This document shows positions 9,905-23,988 of a stretch of 64,000 nt of DNA, in pieces. The position numbers and the translations under genes are program-made. Each line of letters begins with the position of its first letter. The stretch's first letter is position 1. The notes under the pieces are model-generated. The model was not told the origin of the DNA. It saw nothing but the letters and a program-made list of their open reading frames with translations, and searched no databases. This DNA comes from Cristatella mucedo. Its lineage: Eukaryota > Bryozoa > Phylactolaemata > Cristatellidae. The stretch spans positions 7,513,501-7,577,500 of the forward strand of contig WPIO01000010.1 in assembly GCA_009760855.2 (NCBI GenBank), in the 5' to 3' direction.

Positions 9905-12900
9905 GTGAGTATCTGTTGCAACTCGTCCCCTTGGTCGCTTGTCGCAGGATTGTCTCATCTCGGCAGCAACTCTCTCAGCTCTCCTTGATGATTTGATGCT
10001 GATTTTATGCCCCTCCCCTCTGGACAAGCTGACGGTGCCCAGACAGGCATACATTGTCAGCAGTCATGTCAGTATTTCCAAGCCGGCTGGCTGCTTCCTC
10101 GTTGGTAGGCTGTAACTGTACTTTAGGCATGGGATGTGACTGCTGAAATTTGAGTGAAATTCCTGGAATTCGGTCAGCTGATCTATTACTAGCTGTCTGC
10201 CCCACCCATCGTTGCCAACCTTGAACCGGGTCTGTGCTCCTTGAACGGCTGCTGCCCACGAGCCTTTGATGCTGAATACAGCTCTATGGCTGAGCAGCTG
10301 GATAAGCAATAATTTGCACCTTAAAGTCACAGGCATACTTTAGACGATTGTTTTTGTGCACGGTGACATACTTCAGTAGTGGTCCAAGCCTCTCTTGCCG
10401 GGCACTTTGGCTGCAGGTAGCATGAACCTGAATGTAACTAGCATCCACTATGTTGTACCGTTGTGTGTATATCCCTTCAGTAAGCAGTTGCCTACCAGAG
10501 AAATCTAGAGTAATTTGTGGCTTTTGCTGGCAGGGCAGCTGCTTCCCTGACATGCTGCAGTGGTGGTCGTATATGATGATGGCTTGCTCGAAAACTTCCT
10601 GGAAACTGGGCAAGAAAAGGTCAAGGATGCTTGTTGGCAGCCCTGCTGCAAGCCATGTCTGGGTCAGCAAAAAGCATTAGCCTGTGCTGTTCATCCTCAC
10701 TCCGACTGAATAGTTATGGGCAGACTAAGCGTCACCCAGAAACTAGTAAGACAACCCTTAAAATTGGCTCGGCCAGCATATCCCCTATTGCCTCGACGTG
10801 GAATCGGGGTTTCCCATTCAAAAGTGACCTGTAGCTAGATGGCCACATCAGCTCCGAGATCAAGCCTGCCCACTCTCGGCTGTGGAACATCCCAAAAATA
10901 CAAGGTGCTTAGATAAGGATACCTCAACTAGGTGAGTCTGTGCATGTGTGGCATCTGCCTAGGCTTTTGCAGTATTACCTGTGCAGTAAGATGCTTGCAG
11001 ATGGTGAACAACCTGGGATCTAGGCTGATCGATCGGTCGTGAGTGTTGTAACTGCCACGTTATGTTGCTTTTTACTCACCTGCATGGTTACCCTTCAAGC
11101 AGCAACCACCCTATCGACTTTAAGGTCCTGTCACTCACTTCTACGTCCCTCCATTCTCTTGCTTCTGCCAACCTCAGAATGTCTCCCTGGTTTGGCAGGG
11201 GGGTTATGTGCTGCCTTAAACGACCAAGGTCGTGAATTTGAGCCGTGTGGCATATGTAAAGCGCCTGGATAGAGATTCAGCTCTCGTTTAGGGCACTATA
11301 CAAATGAATTATATGTATATGATCACTCCTCAATGCCTTTGCAGCAAATGTAAAGCATCTAGGAAGAGATTGAGTTCTCTGAGGGCACTTTATCAAGTGC
11401 ATTATTATTATTATTTTATTATTATTATTAAACTTCCCATAGTGTCACTCCTTTGAATAGTCATTTACCTGTGCCAGTCAACCTCAAATCCTCTGCATAA
11501 CCCGTGCCTTTAGTTCAAATGCTCCCAAAGCCTGGAACTTGTACCGACTGACATCACGACATCCTCTCACGTGACATTAAAAATGTTTTGTTAGCATTAT
11601 TCTATAAGTGGTACCAGTCCAGATACGCTTCAATTCTTGTGACTGTATTCACACGTGTTACGAACAAATTGTGAATTTTTGCACCCTGTAACAGCTGCTG
11701 ATCCCTAGTGTTCTGCCTTACTATGCTGGCACATCGTAGATGTTCAGTGGTTTTAGAAGTGAGTCTGGATCTGTTTTGCCCGAATTAGCTTTGACCGGCA
11801 ATTATAACTTGCTGTTCTGCTACTCGATTAAAAAAAGGTTCTTGACCGTTTTACTTCTTTATGCTTTATCGTTCTTATTGGCTTTCTGGATGTTATGTAG
11901 AACTGCTCAAGTAGGTGAAGAATGGACCTGTACACTGCCCTCCAAAAGTCTCTACGCACCTGCTACCATCACCCTGTTTTACTCGAAACACACAAGATTT
12001 AGATTGGATCTAACTCTATAGCAGTTTTTATAATGCAGAAAGGCTAAAAAAAAATATATAATTACATGCAATTTATTGGGCAAGATAAAAAACTTGTCGA
12101 GGTACCGTGATTTGTGATAACTTCACCCAGTCGTTTCGGCATTGATTCCACTAGCTTCCGGCACGTTTCTGGAGGAGTTGACGTTCAGCAATCCTTCAAA
12201 AACCTCATCGAGTTTCATGCAAGGGAGAACTCTATGAAATTTAAAAAAGCTTGGTTGACTTCGTCCCACAGATGTTCTATTGCCTATAAGTCTGGGCTTT
12301 GGCTTGGCCACGGAATTACCTCAATTGGCTCAAAGCCGTAGTCGGCAGGGCTCGTGAAAAATGGTTTAACCGCCACAGTAGTGTGCCTTGGATCCTTGTC
12401 ATGCTGCTTACAGAAATCGAACCCGTGAAGAGTGTAAGTAAGTGGCAAGCCAACATTCTGCACAATGTAGACATACACAATCTGACTCGTGATTCCTTGA
12501 ATCATGTGCAGATGCCCAACACCAGAAGTTGAGGAGCAACCCCATACCATTACACTTCCACCGAATTTCACCAATATTTTTCTGACGCATCCATATACGC
12601 TTCAACCATTTGACGGCGAACGTACTGCTTCTTTTTATTGCAACCGACGAGATTGAATTTGGACTCAGTCGAGATTAGTCTGCTCCATTGGTCAACTGTC
12701 CAATGCTAGGATCGGCAAGCAAAATCCAACCTTGCTTTTTTGTGCTGCACAGTCAACAATGGGTTGCACTTAATCACCCGTGTCTTCAGTCCTTGTCCGT
12801 TAAGCCGCATAAGCATCAACTCATAGTGTTTTGGCTTATGACCGTTCCAGTAGCTTGATAGAGAGACTGGCAGTGCATTTTAGCAATGCCAAACCTGTCC

Positions 12901-15900
12901 TTCAAAGCCATGCTTTTGAGGAGCCGGTCTTCCCTCGGAGAAGTTACTCGAGGGTGACCCGAGCGCAGCAGTGCCTGTGTGCTACCATAGTCCAGATGTT
13001 TTTTAATAATATTCCTAACAGTACCTTCTGAGATCTTCAGCCCACTCGGGATTTCTTGGTTTAATGAGACATCTCCGTGTAGGATATCAAACACAGCTCC
13101 TGTACCCTCAGAAAGCTGTGCAACCGGTGGCATGTTCTGGTGGGGTACCGACCGTCGATATGGCAGGGGCTAGCCCCAACAGGTCAAGGAAGCATCCGGG
13201 TACCTTAGCTCATCATTCGCCAAGACATCGCGGTGACGAAATGGGCCAAAATAGGTTCTGCTTGATGGCATCCAAGAGGGTGAAATAGTCACGTGACAAC
13301 ACCACCACATCTATTTACATGGAAACCGTTGACTTGGTTGCCGGGAAATGCATTAACTCATTATGCCAAACGTAGCAAACTAAAACTAAGGCAAAAATTA
13401 TATAGATTTTTACGATTTAATAATTAGTACAGCATAATGACATTCGAATATGGGTATTAGCAACAACCGAATAAAGATCGATGGACCAGGTGCTGAGAAA
13501 CGTTTGGGAGGGCAGTGAGTATTATATCTCAACGAGCTTATGTACTCGGTTTGCCTGCTGTTCTTCTCTATGCGCTACCTGCTCGTAGCTCCTGCACTGC
13601 TTTCCATTTGGGGGTGGGTGGAAGGCCAAGTGTTGGGGCATAGCATTGGAACGTGTCACGGGTTTGCTGCGCTTGGCCTTTCCGTTCTATTTTTATGGCT
13701 TTTGGTTACTGACAGGTGATAAATATGGCATTGGTATACGAGGTTCAGTTATATGATAACATCCTTAGGTTATTTAAGAGTATTAGACATCAGACCTGAA
13801 AACCTCTATACAAAAATGCTAGCTGATTTAACAGCCTCTTTTGTATAGCTACATTAGAGCCTTTACGGCAATCACCAACGCTTGCAGCGGCGATAAAGGA
13901 TCGCCCACCACAGGATTCGAACCCACGACTTCGGGTCCGAGGTCGTGAAGAGCAACCGCCTTACCTAGTGTGCCATCACGGGCAGCCTTAGAAGCTTTGA
14001 AGGATTCTAAACCTTGTTATGGTGTGCGACAGGTTTCTAAAAGTGTTACACTAAAGTAATCATAATATCTTAGAGGTTGCAGGATCTTCCCTCTTCAAGG
14101 CACAATTACTTTTCGGCATTCAGTCCCACGGCAGATGGTCTCCGGTCACTCGATATTTTGAAATTAAAAGACCGTGGCATGGTGTGGAATCGATTTCTAA
14201 ACGTGTTGCACTCCAGTAGTAGTGGGCCGTGTGGGGTGATCTAATACTACCCGGGTAACCAAGAAAATGTTGCAGCTACCGTTTTAGAGGCTTGTTGTTT
14301 TTGGGTAAGCAGATTGCTGCTGAGCCCATCGGTAGTTAGTAGGCCTGTACCAGTAACTCCGGTAGCTAAAGTCTTTTATAAGGTGCCCTGTTTGTGATCT
14401 GCACTACTGTTGGGCAATATGAACCGACAGCAGCAGGGTGTGTCTCACACCAGATGGTCGGTGCTGTGGTAAAGAAAAGTGGGGTAGGCTTCCCACACCC
14501 GGAAGCCATCGATCCTCCCATTCATTCAAGCTGCCTGTTTGTTCTCATCTTTTGGGTCTTGACAATAGCCGATGTGTTATATTTCAATTAGCACCTGTTC
14601 CCGAGGCTGTAGGTTTAATTTGTGCTCTATTTCTGTCAAGTTTGGCTATCGTGCCCCCATCACACTGGTTTTGCTAGATGTGTCCGTAAAGTTGTTGAGG
14701 TCAATGAGGGTAACAATGACCACAGGCATTCCACTTCCTGGAGTAGGCTAGTTCACGATACCACGACCTTAATCATTTTTAACTGCACAGGACACTTGCT
14801 TGCAAGTTAACGATCTCCTTATTTCTTTTTGCTTGGGACAAATGCACTGATGTTTGCCAGAATGCACTGCCTGTTGGAGAGGGGACAGGCAACTTGTAAT
14901 CGGAGCATTGTTTCATAGTCTCTATTGCCTTCAATTTTTCAAAATACGAAGCAACCAGAGGCGATCCAGTCTGCTTCGGAACTTCGCCTTGAGCTGGAAC
15001 GATCCAGCAGCCTCTTGGTTACCGGTCCAGAGCTGTTCCGATTGAGCTGTCGCGATTCTAAAGTGACCTCTCGTTAGACGACCACATCAGCTCCACAATC
15101 AAGTCTGCCTACTTTCAGCCACACAACATTGCTAAATTTCGGGCTTGTTTAGATAAGGATACCACGTCTAAGTTGGTCGTGCATTTGTGACATCCCGTCT
15201 TGACTTCTGTAACTCACTGCTTGCTGGCCTACCGGCATGTGCAATCAGGCGATTACAGCTGGTGCAAAATTCCACAGCTAGGCTTGTCTGTCGTGAGCTT
15301 CGCAGTTGCCACTTCTCGCCGACCTGCACTGGCTACCAGTCAAGCAACGGATCGACTTCAAGGTTTTGTCGCTCACATTTAGGTCACTTCATTCTTTGGC
15401 TCCAGCCTATCTCAGATCTACTCCCCCACTAGGCCAAGCAGCCTACCACCCGCTTTTCGGAATCCAACAGTCTACAAGTACCTCGTACGAACCTCAAATC
15501 CTTTAGAGACCGTGCATTTAGTTCGTATGCTCCCAAAGCCTGGAACTCCATCCCGACTTGCGTCAGAACATCCCCTGACTTGACCACATTTAAAAAGAAC
15601 TTAAAAATGCCTATTAGGACAGCATTTAGTGAGTCCCTATGATTCGTCCTTCATGTGCTTATGTGTGCTGACACCATGCATGCTGCCACTAACCACATTT
15701 GCATGCTGACCCTGTCACCCCTAACCATATTATTCATGTTGTCTATCAAGCATGATATTACTCACCATTCAATCGCGTTTCCCTTTGCAGAAAATATAAA
15801 GCGCCTAGAAAGAGATTGAGTTCTCTGAGCGCGCTTTATCAAGTGCAATATTATTATTATTACTAGTTTTCAATCGGCGCTCGACTCAGGGTTTTAAAGC

Positions 15901-18900
15901 ATCTGCTGTACATGCTCGAGCCGAATCCTGGAGTACTGCCTACATAATAATAATGATAAGTTGCTTGTATAGCACCCAACGAGAACCTAATCTCCATGGG
16001 TTTTACAACTTACAAGGGTTAGTGACATGCACAGTATCAAACATGCAGAAGCAAGCTAGTATCATGTTTTAGGCCAGCATGCTAAAGCAAACATTAAGAC
16101 ACGCAGGGGTACCGGTTAGTAAGACCTATAGCCAGCAGCATGGCACTGAATCATTCACTGGTACTCACCCAAGGCACACCTCAACAAAAAGGCAAGTTCA
16201 CGGGGCAAAGGGAAAGCTGATCGGACAAAACAGAAAAGTTACTGAGTTGTGCACCAGTTGCAGCTGACTTAGGAAAGTGGCAGGGAGTTTTGGATACACG
16301 TAATTGAAATAATCTAGATGCAGCGTCTCAAAACACGTGAGCTAGTTTGGCTTTCATTCTCCTATTTAAGCAGGCCCTGATTTTAGTAGTGCTCCTTAGC
16401 TGAAAGTAGAAGGATTTGACAGTGGAGGAAATGTGTTCATCTAATGATAAGAACCTGTGCCTTTGTGATTGTAAATAGGATGTGAAGCTGCAGCCATTAC
16501 ACCTCCTGTGGTAGGCGACCAGAGTGCTTATCCACTGCATGATGTACCCTGGTCAAGGCAAGTAGGGCAAATCCCATGAGCTGTAGCCGCCTCCACTCCC
16601 ACCTCCTCTCTTTTACGCTTGACGTCTCTGTACACCAGCATCCAAATAGACAAGCAGCCTGGGGTAGGGTGTTAAAGGGGAAAGGTTGTCTCCGTAGTAT
16701 CTTAGTACAAAACAAACATGCTAGTTGAATGCCCGTGTCGATTCTAGGAAAGCTGGTCACCCCGGAAATTGGCTGTCGCCAGTCGGTATTTGCTAATGGC
16801 AATGGCAACTAGCTAGCCTCTGTGCTGCTGCTGTCAATGTTGCTTTGTGTAGTGCACCCACTGTCGGTTCCGAGGATCTGTGGCTACTTGAGCATGCATT
16901 TCAAATATATGTGCAAGCTGCTAAGGCTTGCCCTGTTTGCCATACAGGTATGCGGTGATTGCCTCTGGTTGTGCTGGTTGTCCGAAGCTACAGTGCCAGC
17001 GCCCCGGCTGTGATACGTTCTTCTGCTACCACTGCAAGCAGGATTGGCATCCCAGTCAGACCTGCGATGCTGCCAGGCTTCAGCGTGCTGCCAGCCAGCG
17101 AGTGACTATTACTTCATTTTCATACGATGCACTGATGCCAGAGCCCAGTAAGAGATGGTTGATGTTCTTCTGCCACTGGTGATGCTGGTTTGGTATCAGT
17201 GGTGTTGCTGTAGTATTTCAGCTTAGCGATTCGGCTTCTTTCTGTTTGATGCAATGTTGTACCCTACAGCAATCATTACTGCTTGGGCTGAACTGGCTGT
17301 ATGGTATACAATAATTAAAATGATAATGCATCTCTTTAGCACCTTAAGAGAAATAAATCACTGTCTAGGCACTCTTAAGTTTTCTAGAAAGGAAGCATGG
17401 TAATTGGTTTGTGACAGCGTGCACAATGTCAGCATGCACGAGCACACCAGACAATTTGCATAGAAGGGGCAGATACTGTCAGCAGTGGGTGTATTTTTAA
17501 CTTATTTTAGAATAACCTAAAATCGAAGATTTTGCCACGTCTGTCGCGAGTGAGTTCCGGCTTTTGGGGCATACAAACTTAAACGTCCTATCATCGGGAT
17601 AGGAGTGTCATGACGTCAGTCTGGTGTGAGTTCTAGGCGAATGAGTTAAAGGCATGGTCTCCAAAGGTTGGCAAAGCAGGAAGGGGGTATTTTAGATAAA
17701 AAGCTGGCAAGAAATGATAAAGAGACCCATAAGTGAGTTGCAGAACCTCGAAGTCGATATGCTGCTTGATGTTGAGCCAGTGCTGGGCAGAGAGTAGTGG
17801 TGTAATGTGGCAGTTGTGACGTTCACGTCAGACAACGAAACTGCCGAGTTTTACACCAACTAAAAGTGTCTTTTTGCATCAGGCAGCAAGATCTGCTAGT
17901 AGTGCATTGCACATGTCATTATTGTCTACCACTACTCGTTCTAGTGTCTTGGACAAGAACGGCAGTAGGAAAACTGGGCAGAAATTGCTGAACTTCTCTT
18001 GATCTAGTGTTGACTTCCTTAGCCTAACAGCAGTCTTTTTGAAGGATGAAAAGAAAAGACCTTGGCTAAGAATATAGTTATTTTCGTTATGAAGGAGTGC
18101 AGCAAATCTTTGCATCTCTAAAGGAGAGCATTAAGCATTGGGCCTAGAGGGCCAGCAGTTATTTTAGACTGAGAGATGAACTTCAGAGATGAGGTCACTC
18201 TTAGCAGGCTGAAGGTGGACATAAGTAAAGCAGGGGATGATGGGTGATGAGTCAAGTGGGAATGTTGTCCAGTGCTTAGGCTCTCCGGTCTTATCTATTT
18301 TGCTGACAATTGAGGAGTCAAGTGGGAATTTTAACTTGGGTATAGACTCTGATCTCATCTATTTTTCTCACAAAAAAGAAAGGATAATCTGCCAGATCAC
18401 CATAAGATCGGTGGGTGCCGTGCAAAGCTGGAAGCAACTAAGGATATGATTGATAGTCAGCATCTGCATTTGTGGATCATGTGTGATTGATTCCATTCTG
18501 TTTTAGTTGAAGCTAGATTGGCCTTAACCAGGATGGATTGGTAAGAACTGCAATAGTCCTGGTATGCTAGTCGATGGACAGACGATCCTGATCTTATGTA
18601 TGCTTTCTCAGGCTTGTGCATTGTAGTCTTAGCGAGTTAAGTGTCTTCAGTAAACCATGGGCCATTCGGTCGAGAGCATGTGATGTTCTTAGTCAGAGAA
18701 ACAAACTCATCCAGCACAGTGGCTTGTCGTGTTGTAGCATTCTGGCAGTAATGGCTGATCAGATAGAGAATTGAGCAGAAAGGGTAAGAAAGATGTTTTA
18801 CTGACGGCATTAGTTTTGAGGGCCTCAAGGTGTTGCGATTCACGAATTATTTTTTATACTGTATGGGACACAAACTGAAGACTGATCGAGATCCACGTGT

Positions 18901-21900
18901 TGTCAGATGTGTATAGTTTGGTGATAATAAGAGCTGACAACATACAACAGCAAGAGAACATTCGATTGCGTGTTTGACTTTTGTTTTGACTGGCGGGCGC
19001 CATGCATATGAACCTCAGGGGGAAAGTGGACTTTCTAATGTGCAAAAGGCTGCACACACGGGTCAGTTGGTTCATTGGAATGGAGTGCTAAAATCAGCCA
19101 GTACGAGGTAGGGATCATTTCTAGATCACAGGACCGAAATTAAATTAGAAAAATCTGAAATTAAGGGTATGACTTGATATGGGTAGGAGAAAAGGCATAG
19201 ACTTCTGCCAACGTTGGCAGCTTGCTGTTGAAGGGACTCACTACAAGAGGTTAGAAAGACTTCTTCGAGGTTACAGCAAAGTATTTTTTACTAAAGGAGA
19301 AACAAGGCAATGTGTACCCCTAATTTTTATTGATCTCGGGGTATGGGAGAAGAGGAGCCTGGGTGGGTGACATCGATTATGGTCTGGCAGTCGATTTCTA
19401 GCCAGGTCTTTGACACACCAAAGATGTCAAGGGCATGATCAAGAATCTTGTCGACTTTATTAGGGGTTTATTGCAAATAGAACATGTGCATGCACATCGT
19501 CTTGAACTTGTTAGGAGGCCAGTTTGCGTAGTCAGTCATTTGTCATGACTTGTCCGTTGCTGTTTGGTTGAACGGTGTCATATCGGTATGCCGATTTTCG
19601 GCTCCATGCTGTTGGTGGGCAGCATTAGCTTGTAGCCGGCTTACCTTATTGCATCGTACATAGGTTCTTTCTCTGTCGTGATCAGGCCTAACCAGTTTAC
19701 ACCTATGCATATTGATCTTGTGTGCTATTGCATTTTAGGCACACACTGGTTGTACACACCTACACACACTAGACTATTAACAATCGATGTCAGATGCCGT
19801 GACACTCTGTTGACGAGTCTTTGAGAAAAATCCGATCTGCTCGAGTGTTTCGGGCAGATGCATGATCAGGGACCTATGAAGAGCTCTTGCCTTTCATGCA
19901 GTAGGACCGGGTGTATTTAAGAAAACTAAATGCTAGAAGTGAATATTATGAAGACAAACCTGTATTGCAGGAGAAGAAATCAAACTGTGTCCTCGATGCA
20001 AATCGTACATCACGAAGCTGGATGATGGCTCGTGTAACCACATGACGTGCACACTGTGTGGGGCTCAGTTTTGTTGGCTATGCAACAAAGAAATCACAGA
20101 CCTTCATTACCTAAGGTAAACTCCATCATCTGCAGATAGTTCAGGGATACTGTCTTTTTCTTTCTGCATTTTCATTGAAGTCTAGATCCCCTGTGGCCGA
20201 CCTCAGCCAGCTGTGCAGCAACCCTAATAGGAAGCCATCACGGGATGCAAAGCGACCTTAATTCTGTGTCAGTCCACAACAAAACTCAACGAGCTTCGAG
20301 ACGCACTTGTGCTATGCTGCTCTCATGTTTAGATCTCGATAGTCAGCTGGTTTTTTGTTTTTCTCCTTGTCGAGTTGTGATTGCTGTGCCCTGAGTGCCG
20401 TTGGAATGTATGTAAATTCTCAGTGAGTTTTTTAGCAGTCACTGGCCATCCAATTCGTTTGTCTTCTCAGCTCCGGTGTCAAGCCTAGCTTCACCTGTTC
20501 AGTAGCCACTAGGCTTGCTGACAAGCTCTTCTCTGCCGGATGGTGGCGAATTAGGAATCCAGAACCTGACTGTATATTGCTGTTACCAACAAACGTGTGC
20601 CCCAAAGTTGTGCAGAACTTCCAACTTTCATGGGGCAGGAGCTGTTGTATTTGGAGGTCGGGTATTGCGAGCAATAGCTGCCCACCTTTCTTTTTGGATA
20701 ACGACCTGGCCATGCAGAGATGGCCACACGTGTTCCATTCGGGCTTTCCTTTTAGGAAAAACTTCCCCAACTTCGAAAGGCACTGTGGTTGGCCTTGTGA
20801 CACGCTTTATTTGCATCATACACTTGGTGGATTCGCTATGGCTTCCATTGCAGTGCTGTGGGTGTGATGAGAAGGAATGGAGTGGCCGCTGCTTCAGCTG
20901 GCTGCTAAACGTTCCTTGAAAGCTTGGCTTATGAGAGAGCAAGCGCTTGCCAGTCTGGAGCTCTCTGCAAGCCGTGTGATGTTTCACTTAGGTGTTCTTT
21001 AGTTCGTTGCATGCGCTGGTGGTGCTTGCTGCTGGGGGCTTTTCTTTAAAAAAAGCCGTTGCCACAATGATGCCGAGTTAGGAATGCGATGTCCGGTAAG
21101 GAGCAAGATTGACATTTGCAATCGCGCTGCCTCGATGTTTGCCAGAGAGAGGCTTGCCTCACACGAACGCTAGCAATGCAGAATGATAAAACGTGTTCTC
21201 TGAACTGGGCTCGGTTTGCTAGTCCTGACGAGGAAGCTTGCTCTGGGGGCACGGTTGCTCAGCCGCTGACTGTCAAGGCCGTCATTGCCCTCGGAGGCGA
21301 GGTGGGGACGCATGTGGGCCCTGACCCGGCCTGTGCAGCCGTCGTTTGGCGAGCTGGCAGCTCCATGCCAAGCTTGAGCCCACATGCTGTCTGCTGTCAT
21401 TGCAGTCCGTCCGGATGCACGTTCTGGGGTAAGAAGCCGTGGAGCCGCAAGAAGAAAATACTGTGGCAGCTGGGCACGCTTCTGGGCGCCCCGGTGGGCA
21501 TCGCCCTGCTCGCCAGCCTTGCCGTTCCCGTCATTGTGGTTGCGTTTCCCATTTATGCTGGCAAATGGGTGAGTCGGCGCGATGGGTTCAGTGGTCTTGC
21601 TCGGCATCCCGATGGCGTTGCTGCAGCCTGCTGCCCTTGAAAATCTGCTTTGGACGTACCTCTCCTGCCTGCTGCTTCTCAGCATCCCGATCGAGCTACC
21701 GGAGTCATTGCTGGCGATTGCTGTTGTTGCTACCGATTGCAGGGTAGACAGGCGTTGGTGGTCAGGGCTCAGCCTCTCGGGGCTGCCTCCTCACTGCTAG
21801 CATTGTGCCTGTGGCCTACCGCAAGCCCAAGGTCGACCGACGTTTCCGGTGCTGCCGACCTATATTTTGTTTTTGCTGTTGTCGATAAGCACTGACTGGT

Positions 21901-23913
21901 GCTGCTCCCTTGACCTTTGCACCGTGCTTCTGTCATGCAGAATTGCCGACCTGGCCGACCGAGCATGCATCTGTGGCTGCATGACTGGTCGGTTTTCACT
22001 GGTGAAGCTTGCGCAACTTCACTCCTAAACGAACTTATATTCGTGAATACATACTGGTGTGCATTCCCTTGGTGCCTTATGCTGACTTGTGCTGGTCGGC
22101 AGCTGGTTGCTTCAAGCCCGAATCTCTTTCTGTTGCTGTATAATACAATTGGTTTAACTAGCCGAACCGTTGAACGAATGCCTCGATATTATCCTCCTAA
22201 TTAATAACGTGATCAGCTGATTAATGGAAGCTTGTTACTGCCACTACCAATTATCTGGCCTGCAAATGCAGCTGCCAATGCTGGCTACCCAGCATTGCCT
22301 CTGAATGTCATCGACTGCTGTGCTGGTGTCGTTCCAGTGGCAGTGCAGTTAAATCGAAGTCCCGCCATCCCTTCCTTTGCCCACATTGATGTGCCTGGCA
22401 GCCCTGGCTTAGTGCACCTCTTGTAGTAGTAAAGTTAAAATGTTAGCTGATTTAACAGCCTCATTTAGCTATAGCAGCAGAAGAACCTTAGCAGCTATCG
22501 CCACCACTTGCAGTGGGCAATCGCACAAGCACTTGTCCACTGCAATACTCGAACCCTCGACCTGAGTCGTGAAATGTGAGCGCATTACCCCTGGGCTGAG
22601 ACACACTGGTTGTGTCCGTGGCTTTCTTACAAGCCGGAATTTTCTTACTTCCGTGGCTTCAGAACAAAACAGTCGATTGTATGCGCTCAATGTTAGCAGA
22701 ACCTTTTGGAATGCTGTGATCATCCCAGGTCTATTTTCCTATGCTGCTTCTTCGAATAATAGTTGTGCTGCATTGCTTTCCAGCACCAGTCAGTGGTGAA
22801 TTGCTTGGTATTCTTGCCCCATTGTTTGAGAGTGGAGCATGTCAGTGCACCCTTTGCTGGGACTATGTGCACCTTTTATGACACTGGGTAGTGCCAGTGA
22901 GTTTGTCAGGCGTGGCAACTACAGCTGTCAGCTGGGCAAAACTTTTTTGGCTTCGAAACGGCTTCGAAACCTTACGTCGTGCCAATGTGGTCTCTTGTTT
23001 CGGGGTACTCGGGATATTGGGCGTTGCTCACACCACCTGACTGCCAGCTAAGCCGTGACTGCCAGTGAATAATGTAGCGTTACTGTTCCGTGTGCCTGGC
23101 TATTGTGTAGGCAGATGCTGTCTGAACAGCTGCTTGGGAATTCTGTGTAATATGTCAATGCGATATGCTGTCTGCCACCGTGACGTGTTGCGTCAGCTAT
23201 TTCGGCTGCTATTCATTCATGATGTGACTCTTACACCACAGAGAGGCTGGCCCCACGGCAGTAGGACTTCTTTATCTTTAGGCTTCGTTTGTTCACCCTT
23301 TTTCCGCTAATGCTGAGGTTCTGCCGGCGCCCCGATTCATAATCAGCAAGAACAGGGAAGCGTTTGCTGCTGTGCTCTGGTGTGGCAAGGTTGGGACCTT
23401 ATACACCATTTTCTGTTAGTTGGATGCTAGTAAGTTTAGTACATCTGCTGGCCTTTTGGTAAAAGTTTGCGTGAAAACAATGACTATTATCAGTACTTTT
23501 GAGGCTTAAGCAATTGGGAAATAGCACTTACTGCTCTGGGACAAAAATTATGTTACATAACAGCAGAATTAGTGCAAATGGCCACTGTCAATGATTCTCA
23601 GGCTTCTCCTACCGAATCTGCTTTTCAGGAGCATAGAATGGCTGATCCATTTCAATAAGTGGATTCTCGTCTACAACTAATGTCTCTTACGGTGTTAGCA
23701 GAATTTCGTGCTTAGCACGTTTACCATATTTTAGTGCAACATTCGTATTGGAGCAGGACAAGTGCATCTTCAGATAAAAAAGAATGGTGCAAAGTCAGTA
23801 TAGATGCCGATAGCATGTGAGGATGGCGAGACGACTGGAAGCCGAGGAGCTGTTTCGAGAGCTGGGGGGGCAAGAAGGTCGGATAGGTAGCAGGTGGAGT
23901 GGCCTGTGCACGG

Positions 23914-23988
<75 letters not shown>

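Larger units (their letters stand above)
10825..11600 (+). mobile_element. LINE family B 3' part, interrupted by nested insertions
   Basis: Segments 10825-11165 and 11440-11600 match consecutive parts of the LINE B copy at 15055-15862 (for example GCTCCCAAAGCCTGGAAC at 11520). Between them lie an S1 SINE (11185-11325) and a short LINE-type tail (11340-11431). All frames are broken. Confidence 0.65.
9905..16947 (+). other. RNF19 intron 1 (7.0 kb)
   Basis: Contains LINE B pieces, an S1 SINE, a complete Tc1 element, an S2 SINE, another LINE B and a LINE C fragment (separate entries). The intervals 13530-13810 and 14000-15050 show nothing I can name. Confidence 0.8.
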
